A stretch of 64,000 nucleotides of DNA from Oceanobacter kriegii DSM 6294 (GCF_000422845.1 NZ_AUGV01000004.1:124001-188000), one strand, 5' to 3'. Shown: positions 9,528-18,588, counted from the stretch's first letter. Program-made: numbers and translations. Notes: a model not told the origin generated them from the sequence alone.

Positions 9528-10364
9528 TCACGGCAAATAGACCTCACCGCGCATAAAGGTAACCGCCTTACCCGTCATCAAGATCCGATCACCACTTTGT
9601 TCACACACAACCGTGCCCCCTCGCTCTGAGGCTTGATACCCCGTCAGGGTTGCTGCACCCAGACGGTCCATCCAGTACGGTGCCATTACGGCGAATGCCG
9701 AGCCCGTCACTGGGTCTTCATCAACCCCGAACTGCGGGGCAAAGAAGCGGCCTACAAAGTCGTATGGTTGGTCAAACGCTCGGGCGGTAACAATCACGCC
9801 GCCAAATTCCACCACTTTTAACGCTGACATATCCGGCTGCAGCGAATGGACCAGAGCTTCGTTGGCCACCACCACCTGTAAGTACTCGATCCCGGCACCG
9901 ACGAATTCAACCTGTTCAGGCTGCAACCCCAACGCACTTAAGTAATCCGGCTTGGCTTCAACCGCCACAGGCATCTCGGCCCCCAACGACATGGTCATAC
10001 CACCGGAATGGCGCTCCACCGTCAACACACCTGACAGCGTCTGAAAGCGGACCACTCTGGACTCAGGCTGATGTTCAGTAAAGAACCAGTGGGCGCTGGC
10101 AAACGTGGCATGGCCACACAGGCGTACTTCCACTGCCGGGGTAAACCAGCGCAGGTGATAATCGCATTGCTCTGCTGATGTTTTCTCCAGTGGCAACAGG
10201 AAGGCGGTTTCTGACAGGTTATTTTCCATCGCGATTTGCTGCAGGGTTTGGTCATCCAACCACTCTCCGCCTGCAACCGTTTCCAGAGGTATCACCGCTG
10301 CCGGATTACCTTCGAACGCCTGTTCGGCAAACGCGTCGATCTGAAAAATGGGCAAAGTACGCAT
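9528..10364 (-). CDS. PhzF family isomerase
   Basis: A 278-residue PhzF/YddE-type protein. The N-terminal half begins PIFQIDAFAEQAFEGNPAAV and contains NNLSETAF, whose Glu is the general acid/base in PhzF; the C-terminal half contains DEDPVTGSAF, the conserved Asp/Gly-Ser block. Two diaminopimelate-epimerase-like lobes are therefore complete. PhzF itself isomerises a phenazine precursor, but there are no other phenazine genes here, so the substrate is unknown. ATG at 10364 has AAGGAAA at normal spacing. It stands alone and divergently from efpL. Confidence 0.88.
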   Translation of the reverse strand: MRTLPIFQIDAFAEQAFEGNPAAVIPLETVAGGEWLDDQTLQQIAMENNLSETAFLLPLEKTSAEQCDYHLRWFTPAVEVRLCGHATFASAHWFFTEHQPESRVVRFQTLSGVLTVERHSGGMTMSLGAEMPVAVEAKPDYLSALGLQPEQVEFVGAGIEYLQVVVANEALVHSLQPDMSALKVVEFGGVIVTARAFDQPYDFVGRFFAPQFGVDEDPVTGSAFAVMAPYWMDRLGAATLTGYQASERGGTVVCEQSGDRILMTGKAVTFMRGEVYLP

Positions 10365-10570
10365 GGTAGTTTCCTTAGCGAGAGAGGTATATGAGAAGCG
10401 TCATTGCATCACAGCGACCATAAGGCAGACAGGTACAATTCTGCGTTATCCCACCATGACACTGTCGTTTTGAATCCCATTTCGGCGTATAGTCGCGGCC
10501 GAACTGTAGCGGACGCCATAAGCCATTATTCAGCAGCGTTCGCAGCGCATGTAACACTGAGGAAACCGTC

Positions 10571-11143
10571 ATGCCAAAGGCCAGTGAAATCAAAAAGAAC
10601 GCCGCCATCGAATACAACGGCGAGGTCTACTTCATCAAGGATATCGAGCGCTCCGTACCCCAGGGTCGCGCCGGTGGCAGCCTGTACCGTATGCGTATGT
10701 ACAATGTGGTAACCGGTCAGAAGCTGGACGAAACCTTCAAGGATTCCGACATGCTGAACTTTGCCGACCTGGTTCGTCGCCCTTCCATGTTCAGCTACAT
10801 CGACGGCGAAGCCTACGTCTTCATGGACAACGAAGACTACACCCCATACCACCTGGACAAGAGCGCCATCGAAGACGAAATTCTGTTCGTTAATGAAAAC
10901 ACCCAGGACCTACAGGTTCTGGTGGTAGACGGCTCTCCGGTTGGTCTGGTGCTGCCTTCCATCGTTGAACTGGAAATCACCGAATGTGAACCGTCTGTGA
11001 AAGGCAACTCTGCCACTGCGCGCACCAAGCCTGCGACCATGAGCACCGGCCTGGTGGTTCAGGTTCCAGAGCATATTTCCCAGGGCGATGTGGTTCGCAT
11101 CAATGTGGAAGAGCGTCGTTTTCTGGGCCGTGCTGGCAAATAA
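10571..11143 (+). CDS. efpL: Elongation factor P-like protein EfpL (YeiP)
   Basis: A 190-residue EF-P paralogue of the YeiP/EfpL group: KOW-like N-terminal domain ([25 protein letters not shown]), middle OB domain with [20 protein letters not shown], and C-terminal OB domain ending in [15 protein letters not shown]. The tip loop reads [10 protein letters not shown]: an Arg rather than the modified Lys of EF-P, as in EfpL, which needs no such modification. EfpL relieves ribosome stalling on proline-containing and related motifs by entering the ribosomal E site. ATG at 10571 is preceded by AGGAAA. A strong terminator follows at 11180. The upstream region has a TATAGT -10-like hexamer at 10488. 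Confidence 0.92.
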   Translation: MPKASEIKKNAAIEYNGEVYFIKDIERSVPQGRAGGSLYRMRMYNVVTGQKLDETFKDSDMLNFADLVRRPSMFSYIDGEAYVFMDNEDYTPYHLDKSAIEDEILFVNENTQDLQVLVVDGSPVGLVLPSIVELEITECEPSVKGNSATARTKPATMSTGLVVQVPEHISQGDVVRINVEERRFLGRAGK

Positions 11144-11179
11144 GCCCAGCCGACCATAAACCTTCGCTCCAAAAACAGA

Positions 11180-11207
11180 AAAGCGGCTGACCCAGCCGCT
11201 TTTTTGT
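11180..11207 (+). terminator. Rho-independent terminator after efpL
   Basis: A ten-base stem AAAGCGGCTG paired with CAGCCGCTTT around a three-base loop, followed by a T run. It sits 37 bases after the efpL stop and, read on the other strand, could also serve the convergent lipoprotein gene. Confidence 0.85.
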
Positions 11208-11219
11208 TTGCCTGAACGG

Positions 11220-11639
11220 CTAGATTTCCGCTTGAAGATCACCGCCAGTAGCTGATTCCCGTACCGGTTCCTGCGCATCTTCTGGCTCGGGCAAATCCGA
11301 GCACCTGACACTCTTCTCTGCCCAATGCAGGGTATTTCCCACCGCATAAACACTGCCAGAGACAATGGTACTGCCGACGAGAATCACGCCACCCAGCACG
11401 ATATTGCAAACCACAAATTCGCCGACACTGCCGGACTCACACTCTTTCAGGGAATACCCCTCCAGACCCAACTCCCACTCCGGAAACGTCTGTTCGCATT
11501 GAACGACTCCCTGTTCCTCCGATGACACTTGCTCAAGGGGCTTTGTCTTCGCTGAAACACACCCGGCAAGCATGGAGACAATCAGGAGCAATACGCCTGT
11601 TCGGTAGCAATACACTGAGTTGAATAGCGGTCTGTCCAT
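11220..11639 (-). CDS. Putative small lipoprotein
   Basis: A 139-residue protein with a lipoprotein signal: basic/polar start, hydrophobic stretch TGVLLLIVSM and lipobox Leu-Ala-Gly-Cys at about residues 24-27. After cleavage a Cys-rich acidic domain follows, with four further Cys residues (near 48, 67, 78 and 112), then a hydrophobic stretch of about 25 residues (VGEFVVCNIVLGGVILVGST) that could be a membrane segment or a buried helix. I do not recognise a family. The ATG at 11639 has only a weak purine-rich upstream site. It converges with efpL and stands apart from ybiT. Confidence 0.6.
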   Translation of the reverse strand: MDRPLFNSVYCYRTGVLLLIVSMLAGCVSAKTKPLEQVSSEEQGVVQCEQTFPEWELGLEGYSLKECESGSVGEFVVCNIVLGGVILVGSTIVSGSVYAVGNTLHWAEKSVRCSDLPEPEDAQEPVRESATGGDLQAEI

Positions 11640-11846
11640 GTCGTTGATTCTCTATATCCGTTTAAACGCAGCGCTGTCGACAATTTCATCAAATCGGCAC
11701 TGGAGATTAACCAGACAGCAGCGGATTTCATACCTTTCAGGCACAGGTTTGAAAGCAAACAGCTTCAAAAACAGGTATAGTTCGCACCTATTCGACTTAC
11801 ACCTGTGCCCTGATCGTCTGGCACTTCACATTTGCAGGACTTCGCT

Positions 11847-13454
11847 TTGATTTCCACCGCCAATATCACCATGCAGTTCGGCGCCAAGCCGCTGTTTGAA
11901 AACATTTCCATCAAGTTCGGTGACGGCAACCGTTATGGCCTGATCGGCGCCAACGGCTGCGGCAAATCCACCTTCATGAAGATCCTTGATGGCTCTCTGG
12001 AACCGTCTGCAGGCAACGTGTCTGTAACGCCCAACGAGCGTCTGGGTAAATTGAACCAGGACCAGTTTGCCTTTGAAGAATTCACTGTGCTCGACACCGT
12101 GATGATGGGCAACAAGGAAATGTGGGCGGTTAAAGAAGAGCGTGATGCCATCTACGCCAATCTGGAAGCCACCGAAGAAGACTACATGCGTGCTGCCGAG
12201 CTGGAAGGCGAATTTGCCGAGCTGGGTGGTTACACCGCCGAATCCAAGGCAGGCGAACTGCTGCTGGGCGCCGGCATCGAAACCGAACTGCACAACGGCC
12301 CAATGAGCGAAGTTGCCCCTGGCTGGAAGCTGCGTGTGCTGCTGGCGCAGGCGCTGTTCTCCAACCCGGACATCCTGCTGCTGGACGAACCGACCAACAA
12401 CCTGGACATCAACACGATCCGTTGGTTGGAAGGCATTCTGAATGACATGAAGTGCACCATGATCATCATCTCGCACGACCGTCACTTCCTGAACTCCGTG
12501 TGTACCCACATGGCCGACATCGACTACGGTCAGATCAAGGTTTACCCGGGCAACTACGATGACTTCATGATCGCGTCTACCGCTGCCCGTGAACGCCAGC
12601 AGGCCGACAACGCCAAGAAGAAAGCCCAGATTGCCGAACTGCAGCAGTTCGTTTCCCGCTTCTCTGCCAACGCGTCCAAGGCCAAACAGGCTACCTCTCG
12701 TGCCAAGCAGATTGAAAAGATCAAGATTGAAGAGTTCAAGCCTTCCAGCCGTCAGAACCCGTTCATTCGCTTTACTCCAGAGAAGAAGCTGCACCGTCAG
12801 GCTGTGATGATCGAAGGCCTGACCCAGGCGTATGATGGCGAAGCGCCACTGTTCTCCAGCACCGATCTGATGATTGAAGCAGGCGAGAAAATCGCGGTGA
12901 TCGGTGCCAACGGCGTGGGTAAAACCACCTTCCTGAAGTGTCTGGTTGACGACCTGACGCCAACCGGTGGTGTCGTGAAATGGTCTGAAAACGCCAACCT
13001 GGGTTACTACGCTCAGGATCACGAGTACGAGTTCGAAGGCCCGGGCCGTGGTGATGTGAACCTGTACGACTGGATGGACCAGTGGAAGACCGAAGAACAG
13101 GACGAGACTGCCGTTCGTGCCGCTCTGGGTCGCCTGCTGTTCAACGCCGATGCCATCAAGAAGAACGTCAAGGTATGTTCCGGTGGTGAAAAAGGTCGTC
13201 TGCTGTTCGGCAAGCTGATGATGGGTAACCACAACGTGCTGGTGATGGACGAACCGACCAACCACATGGACATGGAATCGATTGAATCCCTGAACATGGC
13301 GCTGGAGATGTACGAAGGCACGCTGATCTTCGTATCTCACGACCGTGAGTTCGTATCCTCGTTGGCGACCCGTATTCTGGAAATCCGCGACAACAAGATC
13401 GTCGACTTCCACGGCAGCTACGACGATTACCTGAAGAGCCAGGGCGTTCTGTAA
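11847..13454 (+). CDS. ybiT: ABC-F family ATPase YbiT
   Basis: A 535-residue soluble protein with two ABC ATPase domains and no membrane segments, nearly the same length as E. coli YbiT (530 aa). First domain: Walker [10 protein letters not shown] near residue 33-41 and [11 protein letters not shown]; linker with the charged P-site tRNA interaction motif region near residue 245-290; second domain: [22 protein letters not shown] and [14 protein letters not shown] proteins bind the ribosomal E site and influence translation. The start is TTG at 11847: it has AGGA seven bases upstream and the protein then begins [12 protein letters not shown] exactly where YbiT begins. A TTG 15 bases earlier lacks a site of its own. 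Confidence 0.93.
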   Translation: MISTANITMQFGAKPLFENISIKFGDGNRYGLIGANGCGKSTFMKILDGSLEPSAGNVSVTPNERLGKLNQDQFAFEEFTVLDTVMMGNKEMWAVKEERDAIYANLEATEEDYMRAAELEGEFAELGGYTAESKAGELLLGAGIETELHNGPMSEVAPGWKLRVLLAQALFSNPDILLLDEPTNNLDINTIRWLEGILNDMKCTMIIISHDRHFLNSVCTHMADIDYGQIKVYPGNYDDFMIASTAARERQQADNAKKKAQIAELQQFVSRFSANASKAKQATSRAKQIEKIKIEEFKPSSRQNPFIRFTPEKKLHRQAVMIEGLTQAYDGEAPLFSSTDLMIEAGEKIAVIGANGVGKTTFLKCLVDDLTPTGGVVKWSENANLGYYAQDHEYEFEGPGRGDVNLYDWMDQWKTEEQDETAVRAALGRLLFNADAIKKNVKVCSGGEKGRLLFGKLMMGNHNVLVMDEPTNHMDMESIESLNMALEMYEGTLIFVSHDREFVSSLATRILEIRDNKIVDFHGSYDDYLKSQGVL

Positions 13455-13487
13455 CTCCCCCGCTAAACAGGCAATCCAATGCCTGAC

Positions 13488-13525
13488 GCATAAAAAACGG
13501 AGCCTTTGTGCTCCGTTTTTTATGC
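13488..13525. terminator. Bidirectional terminator between ybiT and the convergent thioredoxin-fold gene
   Basis: A perfect 16-base stem (13488-13503 with 13510-13525), core ACGGAGC/GCTCCGT, with A run and T run on the two arms and a six-base loop. It lies between convergent genes and should stop transcription from both. Confidence 0.88.
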
Positions 13526-13547
13526 CCTACTTACTAGCTGACCAGAG

Positions 13548-13931
13548 TCAGGACTCAGCCACCTGTGCGCGCAACGCCTTCAATTCCTTGAAGCGGGCAA
13601 TATAAGCTGGAAACAGATTGTCCTTGTAGTACGCCAGCCCCGGTAATGTCGCCGCATCAATCTGGTATTGATCGGCAAACATCTGAATCAGACCTTCCGA
13701 ATCCGAACTGTAGCTGTCTTCATCCAGCTGTACCGTTGGGAAGCTCGCCTTCTCCCTGGTCTTTTGTTGCAGCAATTCCCGATAGTGATTCATTGCGGCT
13801 TCATCGGTGCCCTCAATCCGGACCAACTCGACCTTGTCCATCAGGCCTGCTTCCGCCAGAAACATCACCAGCTTGAAGCAGAATGGGCAGTCACTTTTCA
13901 GGTAAGCAACGGGTTTGAACGATGACGACAT
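13548..13931 (-). CDS. Glutathione S-transferase N-terminal/glutaredoxin-like protein
   Basis: A 127-residue thioredoxin-fold protein. Near the N-terminus PVAYLKSDCPFCFKLVMFLAEAGL gives a glutaredoxin-type CPFC at residues 15-18 and the first helix; a cis-Pro strand SFPTVQLDEDS and an acidic SDSEGLI (glutathione-binding Ser) follow. It resembles the N-terminal domain of GSTs with a short extra helical tail. Likely a cytoplasmic thiol-disulphide or glutathione-binding protein; substrate unknown. ATG at 13931 has GGAGG five bases upstream, a near-ideal site; the upstream 15 codons of open frame have no support. Confidence 0.85.
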   Translation of the reverse strand: MSSSFKPVAYLKSDCPFCFKLVMFLAEAGLMDKVELVRIEGTDEAAMNHYRELLQQKTREKASFPTVQLDEDSYSSDSEGLIQMFADQYQIDAATLPGLAYYKDNLFPAYIARFKELKALRAQVAES

Positions 13932-14071
13932 ACAACCTCCGTAAATGCCAACACCCGATTGCGTCGGCAAGTTCAATGTGAGGCCATAATGGCGATTGAT
14001 AAGGCGCTATTCCAGCGCTAACGCGGGCGAATCCGTTCGGTAATAAAAACGCAGATTTTCCAGTGGTATGC

Positions 14072-14095
14072 GCCTGCACTTTTCACAGTGCAGGC
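14072..14095. other. Hairpin downstream of the VWA gene
   Basis: GCCTGCACT (14072-14080) pairs perfectly with AGTGCAGGC (14087-14095) around a six-base loop. No T run follows on either strand, so it may be a processing or attenuation hairpin rather than a clean terminator. Its right arm runs into the 12-base tandem repeat. Confidence 0.5.
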
Positions 14096-14138
14096 TTCTG
14101 GACAGGCTTCTGGACAGGCTTCTGGTCAGGCATCAGGA
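14091..14138. repeat. 12-base tandem repeat, four units
   Basis: Four consecutive copies of CAGGCTTCTGGA: two exact, one with a single change at the last base and one diverged (CAGGCATCAGGA). It lies 26 bases downstream of the VWA gene stop. A similar 12-base repeat sits inside the DUF58 gene at 46645-46680. Confidence 0.85.
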
Positions 14139-14164
14139 CAGACGGCCGGGATATTCAAAGCCAA

Positions 14165-16387
14165 TTACTTCTGGTCATCATCCAGGTCGAACTCTCCCCA
14201 GTCGTCATCTTCGTCGGCCCCAGCGCCAATGTCGGCATCCGCGGCCCCGTCGTCGGCCAGTGGATCAATATTGGTATCGCTGGCGATGGTATCCGGGCTG
14301 TCGACATCGTCAGTGTTGCCAGCATCGAGGATTTGCTCCTCCCCTTCCGACATAAAGGCTTCAAAGTCGTCCATGTTCTGAATATTTTCAGCCACGGTTT
14401 TCTCATCCACCTCGTCCAGGCCCACTTCGCCTTTAGGCGCATCGTCGGAGGCATCTGCCGCTGCGGCAGCCTGCTTTTTCTTCTTCAGGAAGAAGAACAC
14501 GCCCGCGCCAACACCGGCCAGCAACAGCACCACCACGGCAATCACAATCCACACCCACAGACTGGAGCCTTCTTCCTCTTCTGGCTCAGCACCTTCGGTA
14601 ACCGCCGGTTCAGGCACTTCCGGTTTTTTGGGTTCAACAACAGGCTCAGGTTCCGGTGGCGGGTCGGGAGGACGAACCGCTTTGATCTCTTCTTCCGGCG
14701 CCGCCTCTTCTTCCATCTCCGCTGCCAGGTTCATGGCACCGGCCATGGCTTGTTGCGACAGGTCGGTATTAATGGGTACCACCACCGCTTCGTGATTCAG
14801 CGGGAAGGTCACATCAATATTTTGCGGATGGCTGCGGAAGGTTTTACCTCCGGCCGTAACCCCGCGGATATTCAGCTCGTATTCATAGTCGCCATCGCCT
14901 TCCGTCGGCGTCGCTTCAAATTCCCAGTAGTCTCCAACCATGGTCATGGGCACAATTTTGGAACTGCCATCCGGGTAGATCGTGCGTACCAGCACCCGGC
15001 TGAGACCACGGTCAATCAAGTCCGACAATGGCTCAACGCGGATCATAAAGCGCTGCTCATCGACGTTTTCTTCGGTACTGACCTCAAACGGCTCAGACAG
15101 GTTGGCGGTCAGCGTTCGCTGGCGTGAGAAAGTCCGACCCTGTGCCAACACTTCAAAACGGTACTCACCAGGCTGGGTAAAACGCTCGAGGGTTTTACTG
15201 AAAATACCGTCTTCTGGCAGGTCTTCCGGATCAGAAATCAGGTGTGTAGTAGTACGACCATCAGGGTTGGTTACGCTGATGGTGAAGTCCGTCAGGCCCA
15301 ACAGTGCCTGTTCGGTAATGATCTTGTCTTCGTTGGTCAGAGCGATATCGGCATTGATCGGGTCACCGCTGAAAATCGTCGCCTCGATGCCATCAACGGT
15401 CATTTTCAGGTCCGATAATATCTGCACCCGGTTTTCAGGGTCGATATCGGCATCCAGATTCCACTCGCCGGCTTCTGGTTGCGAGATGGTAATCAGGTCA
15501 AAATTCACATCCCGGTGCCAACGCACATCGTCGGCCTGCGTGTCGCGGGTATATTCCTGACCCGACGGCGAAATAAGCTTGGTCGGCTTCGCACCTGGCT
15601 TACGAAACACCAGCGCGGTGAATTCACGCACACTGCTGTCGATACTGAAGCGATTGTCGTTCAGGGGTACTTGTTCCGCCGGTGCTGCACGCTCAAACGC
15701 GCGCAGGAAGTTACGGCTCAGGTCGTCCGCATTGGCGGGTTGCAGGAACAAGCCTCCGGTTTCCAGGGCGATTTGCTCCAGCAACTGTTTGTCAGCGGCA
15801 TCCGACAAGGCAAGCGTATGAATTTTGGCACCGGCCTTTTGGTACAGCGGCAGAATATCGGTGATCAAACGACGGCGGGATTGCTGGTTGGCGGCCGCTT
15901 GTGGGCCACCGTTGGCAACGTCGATCATGCCGTCCGTCAGCAGGATAACGCTTTGCTGGAGGCCGGAGTCGTCGGCAATTTTCCAGCTGGCTTTTTCCAG
16001 CGCCTCGGTGAGGTTGGTGCGCTGGCCAGCGGAATTGATTTGCCCGGCGACTTCGCGGGCCTTGCTGCGCCACTGGTCGTTCACCTGCCCCAGCGGCACC
16101 AGCATGTTGACGTACTGCCCGAAGGTCCAGACCCCCGCCTGAGAGCCTTCCGGCAACAGTTCAACCACCAGATTCAGTGCTGGCACCCGCAGGTTTTGTG
16201 GATCGGTTTCTTTCATGCTGCCGGAGATATCAATAACCACCCGGACATCGACCGAGTCATCCGCCCAAGCAGCTGACCACGGCAGGCATATCAGCATAAA
16301 AAATGTCAGGAGCCATCGGGTCTGCCGGATAGGTCCGGTCTGTTTATCACTGGTCTTAAACCACCCGATCGCTTTGTTTACCTTCAT
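14165..16387 (-). CDS. VWA-domain protein with signal peptide, one TM segment and acidic tail
   Basis: A 740-residue envelope protein. Signal peptide to about residue 42 (LPWSAAWA then DD). A von Willebrand factor A domain follows at about 46-240 with an intact MIDAS (DISGSM at D53-S57, and later Thr and Asp loops including TDGMIDV). Residues about 245-560 look like beta-sandwich repeats. One membrane segment at about 611-633 (WVWIVIAVVVLLLAGVGAG) is followed by a KKKK stop-transfer and a 105-residue cytoplasmic tail rich in Asp/Glu. So the VWA part should be periplasmic and the tail cytoplasmic. The ATG at 16387 has GGAG at 8 bases. It lies 51 bases downstream of the three-TM winged-helix gene, probably in one operon. 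Function unknown; metal-dependent protein binding is the expectation for an intact MIDAS. Confidence 0.82.
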   Translation of the reverse strand: MKVNKAIGWFKTSDKQTGPIRQTRWLLTFFMLICLPWSAAWADDSVDVRVVIDISGSMKETDPQNLRVPALNLVVELLPEGSQAGVWTFGQYVNMLVPLGQVNDQWRSKAREVAGQINSAGQRTNLTEALEKASWKIADDSGLQQSVILLTDGMIDVANGGPQAAANQQSRRRLITDILPLYQKAGAKIHTLALSDAADKQLLEQIALETGGLFLQPANADDLSRNFLRAFERAAPAEQVPLNDNRFSIDSSVREFTALVFRKPGAKPTKLISPSGQEYTRDTQADDVRWHRDVNFDLITISQPEAGEWNLDADIDPENRVQILSDLKMTVDGIEATIFSGDPINADIALTNEDKIITEQALLGLTDFTISVTNPDGRTTTHLISDPEDLPEDGIFSKTLERFTQPGEYRFEVLAQGRTFSRQRTLTANLSEPFEVSTEENVDEQRFMIRVEPLSDLIDRGLSRVLVRTIYPDGSSKIVPMTMVGDYWEFEATPTEGDGDYEYELNIRGVTAGGKTFRSHPQNIDVTFPLNHEAVVVPINTDLSQQAMAGAMNLAAEMEEEAAPEEEIKAVRPPDPPPEPEPVVEPKKPEVPEPAVTEGAEPEEEEGSSLWVWIVIAVVVLLLAGVGAGVFFFLKKKKQAAAAADASDDAPKGEVGLDEVDEKTVAENIQNMDDFEAFMSEGEEQILDAGNTDDVDSPDTIASDTNIDPLADDGAADADIGAGADEDDDWGEFDLDDDQK

Positions 16388-16438
16388 ATTCCGACTCCAC
16401 AACTGCGGGAAAGCGCACTTAAAACAGGTTGTGCCTGG

Positions 16439-17107
16439 TTACAGGTTGGCTTCCAGTACGCGGCGTCCTTTCTCGGTAATGTGCCAACGCACACCACTCT
16501 TACTGCTGACCTTGCCAGCCAGACTGCGAGTGGTCAGAACGTGCAGGGTTTTCAGTGCCGTTGATTCTTCCTGGTTCGATTCACGACACACCCCACCAAG
16601 GGAGCGGAAGATGAAGCGACCATTCGACAGCACTTTGAGAATTTCCGCAGAGGTAACGTCCAGCTGATCCTGGATTTCGTATTCCTCGGCGTCTTCCACC
16701 ATGCCGTCCTGCTCTGTTTCTGTATCGACCAAAGGCAGGATTTCTTTCTGAATGGTCATCAAATTGTGCTGAACTTCTTCCGAACGCTGTTTGGCAACTT
16801 TGGCTTCAGAGAGAATGCGGTCGGACATATTGTCGACGAAGAAGCGGCTTACCAGAGCTGCAATCAAGCAGAAACCGGTAAAGATCAGCAGACGAGATGG
16901 ATCGCCCTGGCTTTCCAGCACCAGCTCACTGTTCACCACGTCCAGAATCACCGGCACCAAAAAGGAGGCACCTACCCCCACCACCAGAAATCGCGGCAAG
17001 CCAGCGGCATCCGGGTCCTTGTCGCCATACAGGTAATAGTTCACCAGCCCACCGAAAATGCCCGCCAGCAGCATTACCGTAGCCAGAATAAAAATATGAT
17101 TAGCCAT
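16439..17107 (-). CDS. Three-TM protein with C-terminal winged helix (YEATS-associated helix-like)
   Basis: A 222-residue protein. Three membrane segments at about 4-26, 38-59 and 72-90, with the conserved-looking GVGASFLVPVILDVVNSEL and GFCLIAALVSRFFVDNMSDR blocks, which I recognise from proteins named YEATS-associated helix-containing or three-TM proteins found beside prokaryotic YEATS domains. Then a charged, probably coiled region (95-140), and a C-terminal winged-helix fold at about 150-222 ending in WHITEKGRRVLEANL. A membrane-tethered DNA-binding or protein-binding switch is a reasonable inference, unproven. ATG at 17107 is preceded by GAGG. No YEATS domain is present in the window; the partner here is the VWA protein encoded next. 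Confidence 0.72.
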   Translation of the reverse strand: MANHIFILATVMLLAGIFGGLVNYYLYGDKDPDAAGLPRFLVVGVGASFLVPVILDVVNSELVLESQGDPSRLLIFTGFCLIAALVSRFFVDNMSDRILSEAKVAKQRSEEVQHNLMTIQKEILPLVDTETEQDGMVEDAEEYEIQDQLDVTSAEILKVLSNGRFIFRSLGGVCRESNQEESTALKTLHVLTTRSLAGKVSSKSGVRWHITEKGRRVLEANL

Positions 17108-17264
17108 GCTCCAACCTCACCGTAATCAGGCCGCCACGTTGGTATCAGCAAACGGACGAACCTGGCCGAATAAACATTGTTTCAATGCCCGGGATGGAAA
17201 TAGTCACTCTGTGCAGGTTGTATACACAGCGACCCTTCTTTTAGGGCACCCTATGTAAACCTAG

Positions 17265-17276
17265 CAAAGATCTTTG
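17265..17276. promoter_or_regulatory. Palindrome upstream of the three-TM/VWA operon
   Basis: A perfect 12-base palindrome CAAAGATCTTTG in the 284-base gap 17108-17391 upstream of the three-TM gene. It could be an operator but no regulator is known. Apart from this I see only A/G-rich sequence and no RNA gene in the gap. Confidence 0.35.
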
Positions 17277-17391
17277 TTAAGGCCAGAAGCCGGCAAGAAA
17301 AGAAACGGTACGAGATGTAGTCGAAAGCCACAAAGCGAGGGGAACGAGCCTGAGCGGCCCGTTCAAAAGAGGGATAAATCAGAAGAAGTGG

Positions 17392-17766
17392 TTATGCTGC
17401 GGCGTGTTCGCCATCTTCGGCGGCCGCCGGTTTGCGCGTTTGTAAACGCACCACCATACGCACCAGAACGTACACGATGCCGACCACCAGGCCACCCAAC
17501 CACCACACCAAGGCGCTTTCGGTGATCTCGGTTTCGCCGTTAATCGCCGAAAACGCTGCCACCATAAACGCCGGTGCGAATTCGCTGCGGCCTGTAGCCA
17601 ACGGCGTTGGCGTCAGCAACAGAACCGGACCCAGCATTACCAGAAAGTCACGGATAACACCTGAGCGTTTCATAAAGAAAAACATCGCACGCCAGCACCA
17701 GCAGCCAATCAGGGCGCTTATCAGGTACAGGCCCCAGGCCATGGTCGGGTCAAAAAAATTATCCAT
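17392..17766 (-). CDS. Small conserved membrane protein of the ycgN cluster
   Basis: A 124-residue protein with three hydrophobic stretches: about 6-30 (MAWGLYLISALIGCWCWRAMFFF), 37-55 (FLVMLGPVLLLTPTPL) and 83-105 (ALVWWLGGLVVGIVYVLVRMVV), then a short polar tail. It belongs to a conserved hypothetical group that follows ycgN in Pseudomonas-type genomes; no function is known. ATG at 17766 lies one base after the ycgN stop, so translation is probably coupled; the longer open frame upstream overlaps ycgN and is not real. Confidence 0.75.
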   Translation of the reverse strand: MDNFFDPTMAWGLYLISALIGCWCWRAMFFFMKRSGVIRDFLVMLGPVLLLTPTPLATGRSEFAPAFMVAAFSAINGETEITESALVWWLGGLVVGIVYVLVRMVVRLQTRKPAAAEDGEHAAA

Positions 17767-17767
17767 A

Positions 17768-18208
17768 TCAGGCTTTCCAGATGATGTGATCTTCCCAGTC
17801 TTCTTCCGGCACCTGATCATCAGGTACACCCTTGTTGGCAATGGAGATACCCGCCGAGTGAACGGTCGTCGGGTCACCACTGATCAACGGGTGCCAGTCG
17901 AACAAGGGTTTGCCTTCCGCCAGCAAGCGATAGGCGCAAGTGTCGGGCAACCAGAAGAACTCGCTGGCCTGCTCCGGGGTTAGCCAGACGCAATGAGGTA
18001 CTTTCTGCTGGCGCTCAAGGTACACGCTACAGCGGCAGTCACTGCGCTCCATATAGCGGCAGTGGATATCGGTGTAGTAAACCTCGTCGGTTTCGTCGTC
18101 CTGTAGTTTGTGCAGGCAACAACGGGCACAGCCATCACACAGCGATTCCCACTCGGCCTTGCTCATTTGATCCAGCGACTTGGTTTGCCAAAATGCTTGT
18201 TGGCTCAT
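17768..18208 (-). CDS. ycgN: YcgN family cysteine-cluster protein (UPF0260)
   Basis: A 146-residue protein of the YcgN/UPF0260 family with the Cys cluster that defines it: CDGCARCCLHKL near residues 24-35, CRYMERSDCRCSVY near 50-63, and a later single Cys in DTCAYRLL. The pattern fits a metal- or zinc/iron-binding role, possibly CxxxCxxC-type, but the function is not established. Its ATG overlaps the ycgL stop by ATGA (18208-18210), so the two are translationally coupled. Cytoplasmic. Confidence 0.92.
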   Translation of the reverse strand: MSQQAFWQTKSLDQMSKAEWESLCDGCARCCLHKLQDDETDEVYYTDIHCRYMERSDCRCSVYLERQQKVPHCVWLTPEQASEFFWLPDTCAYRLLAEGKPLFDWHPLISGDPTTVHSAGISIANKGVPDDQVPEEDWEDHIIWKA

Positions 18209-18498
18209 CAGTCGTCGGTATCACGCTTGCAGAACAGGTCTGGCAGGCCGGTCTCTTCCTTCGGAGGCGGCATTTGCAGGAAAAAACCCTTGTCGTCGAT
18301 GCTTTCCAGAACTTGCTCGCCAGTGTAACGGGCCAGCTGTTTTTCAGCCGTGATGATCAGCGTCAGCGCCAGCTCCGGCTTGCCAAACATTTCCAACAGC
18401 GCCTCCGGCACACGCTCAAGGCCATCCTTGCGGGAAACGTACAAATAGGTTTCGTCTTTTTTACGACTCTTGTAAACGTCGCAGAGTACTTTGCTCAT
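18208..18498 (-). CDS. ycgL: YcgL domain-containing protein
   Basis: A 96-residue YcgL protein: begins CDVYKSRKKDETYLYVSRKDGLERVPEALLEMFGKPE, the characteristic alpha/beta domain, and ends with a GFFLQMPPP motif. Family function is unknown. The ATG at 18498 has AGGA seven bases upstream. It is the first gene after rnd in the rnd-ycgL-ycgN order, with 111 bases between the rnd stop and this start; that gap holds the 16-base tandem repeat over the end of rnd. Confidence 0.93.
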   Translation of the reverse strand: MSKVLCDVYKSRKKDETYLYVSRKDGLERVPEALLEMFGKPELALTLIITAEKQLARYTGEQVLESIDDKGFFLQMPPPKEETGLPDLFCKRDTDD

Positions 18499-18588
18499 CA
18501 GTTAATCCTGTTATTCGTCGCACGTGCGCGAATAATCTTGTTGGTTGCGTGCCACGGTTGCGGCTTATCCCGTCGTTTCAGCAGCTCT

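Noticed and set aside
11826-13412. A 528-codon open frame antisense to ybiT
   Set aside because: It is an unusually long open stretch opposite a highly biased gene; composition (His/Gln/Val-rich) and lack of any motif show it is a shadow of ybiT.
14063-15127. A 354-codon plus-strand frame
   Set aside because: Opposite the VWA gene; Phe/Arg/His-rich composition is typical of an antisense frame to an acidic protein.
17108-17391. Possible tRNA or small RNA in the gap after the three-TM gene
   Set aside because: No cloverleaf arms or T-loop motif, no terminator; only a 12-base palindrome and purine-rich sequence.
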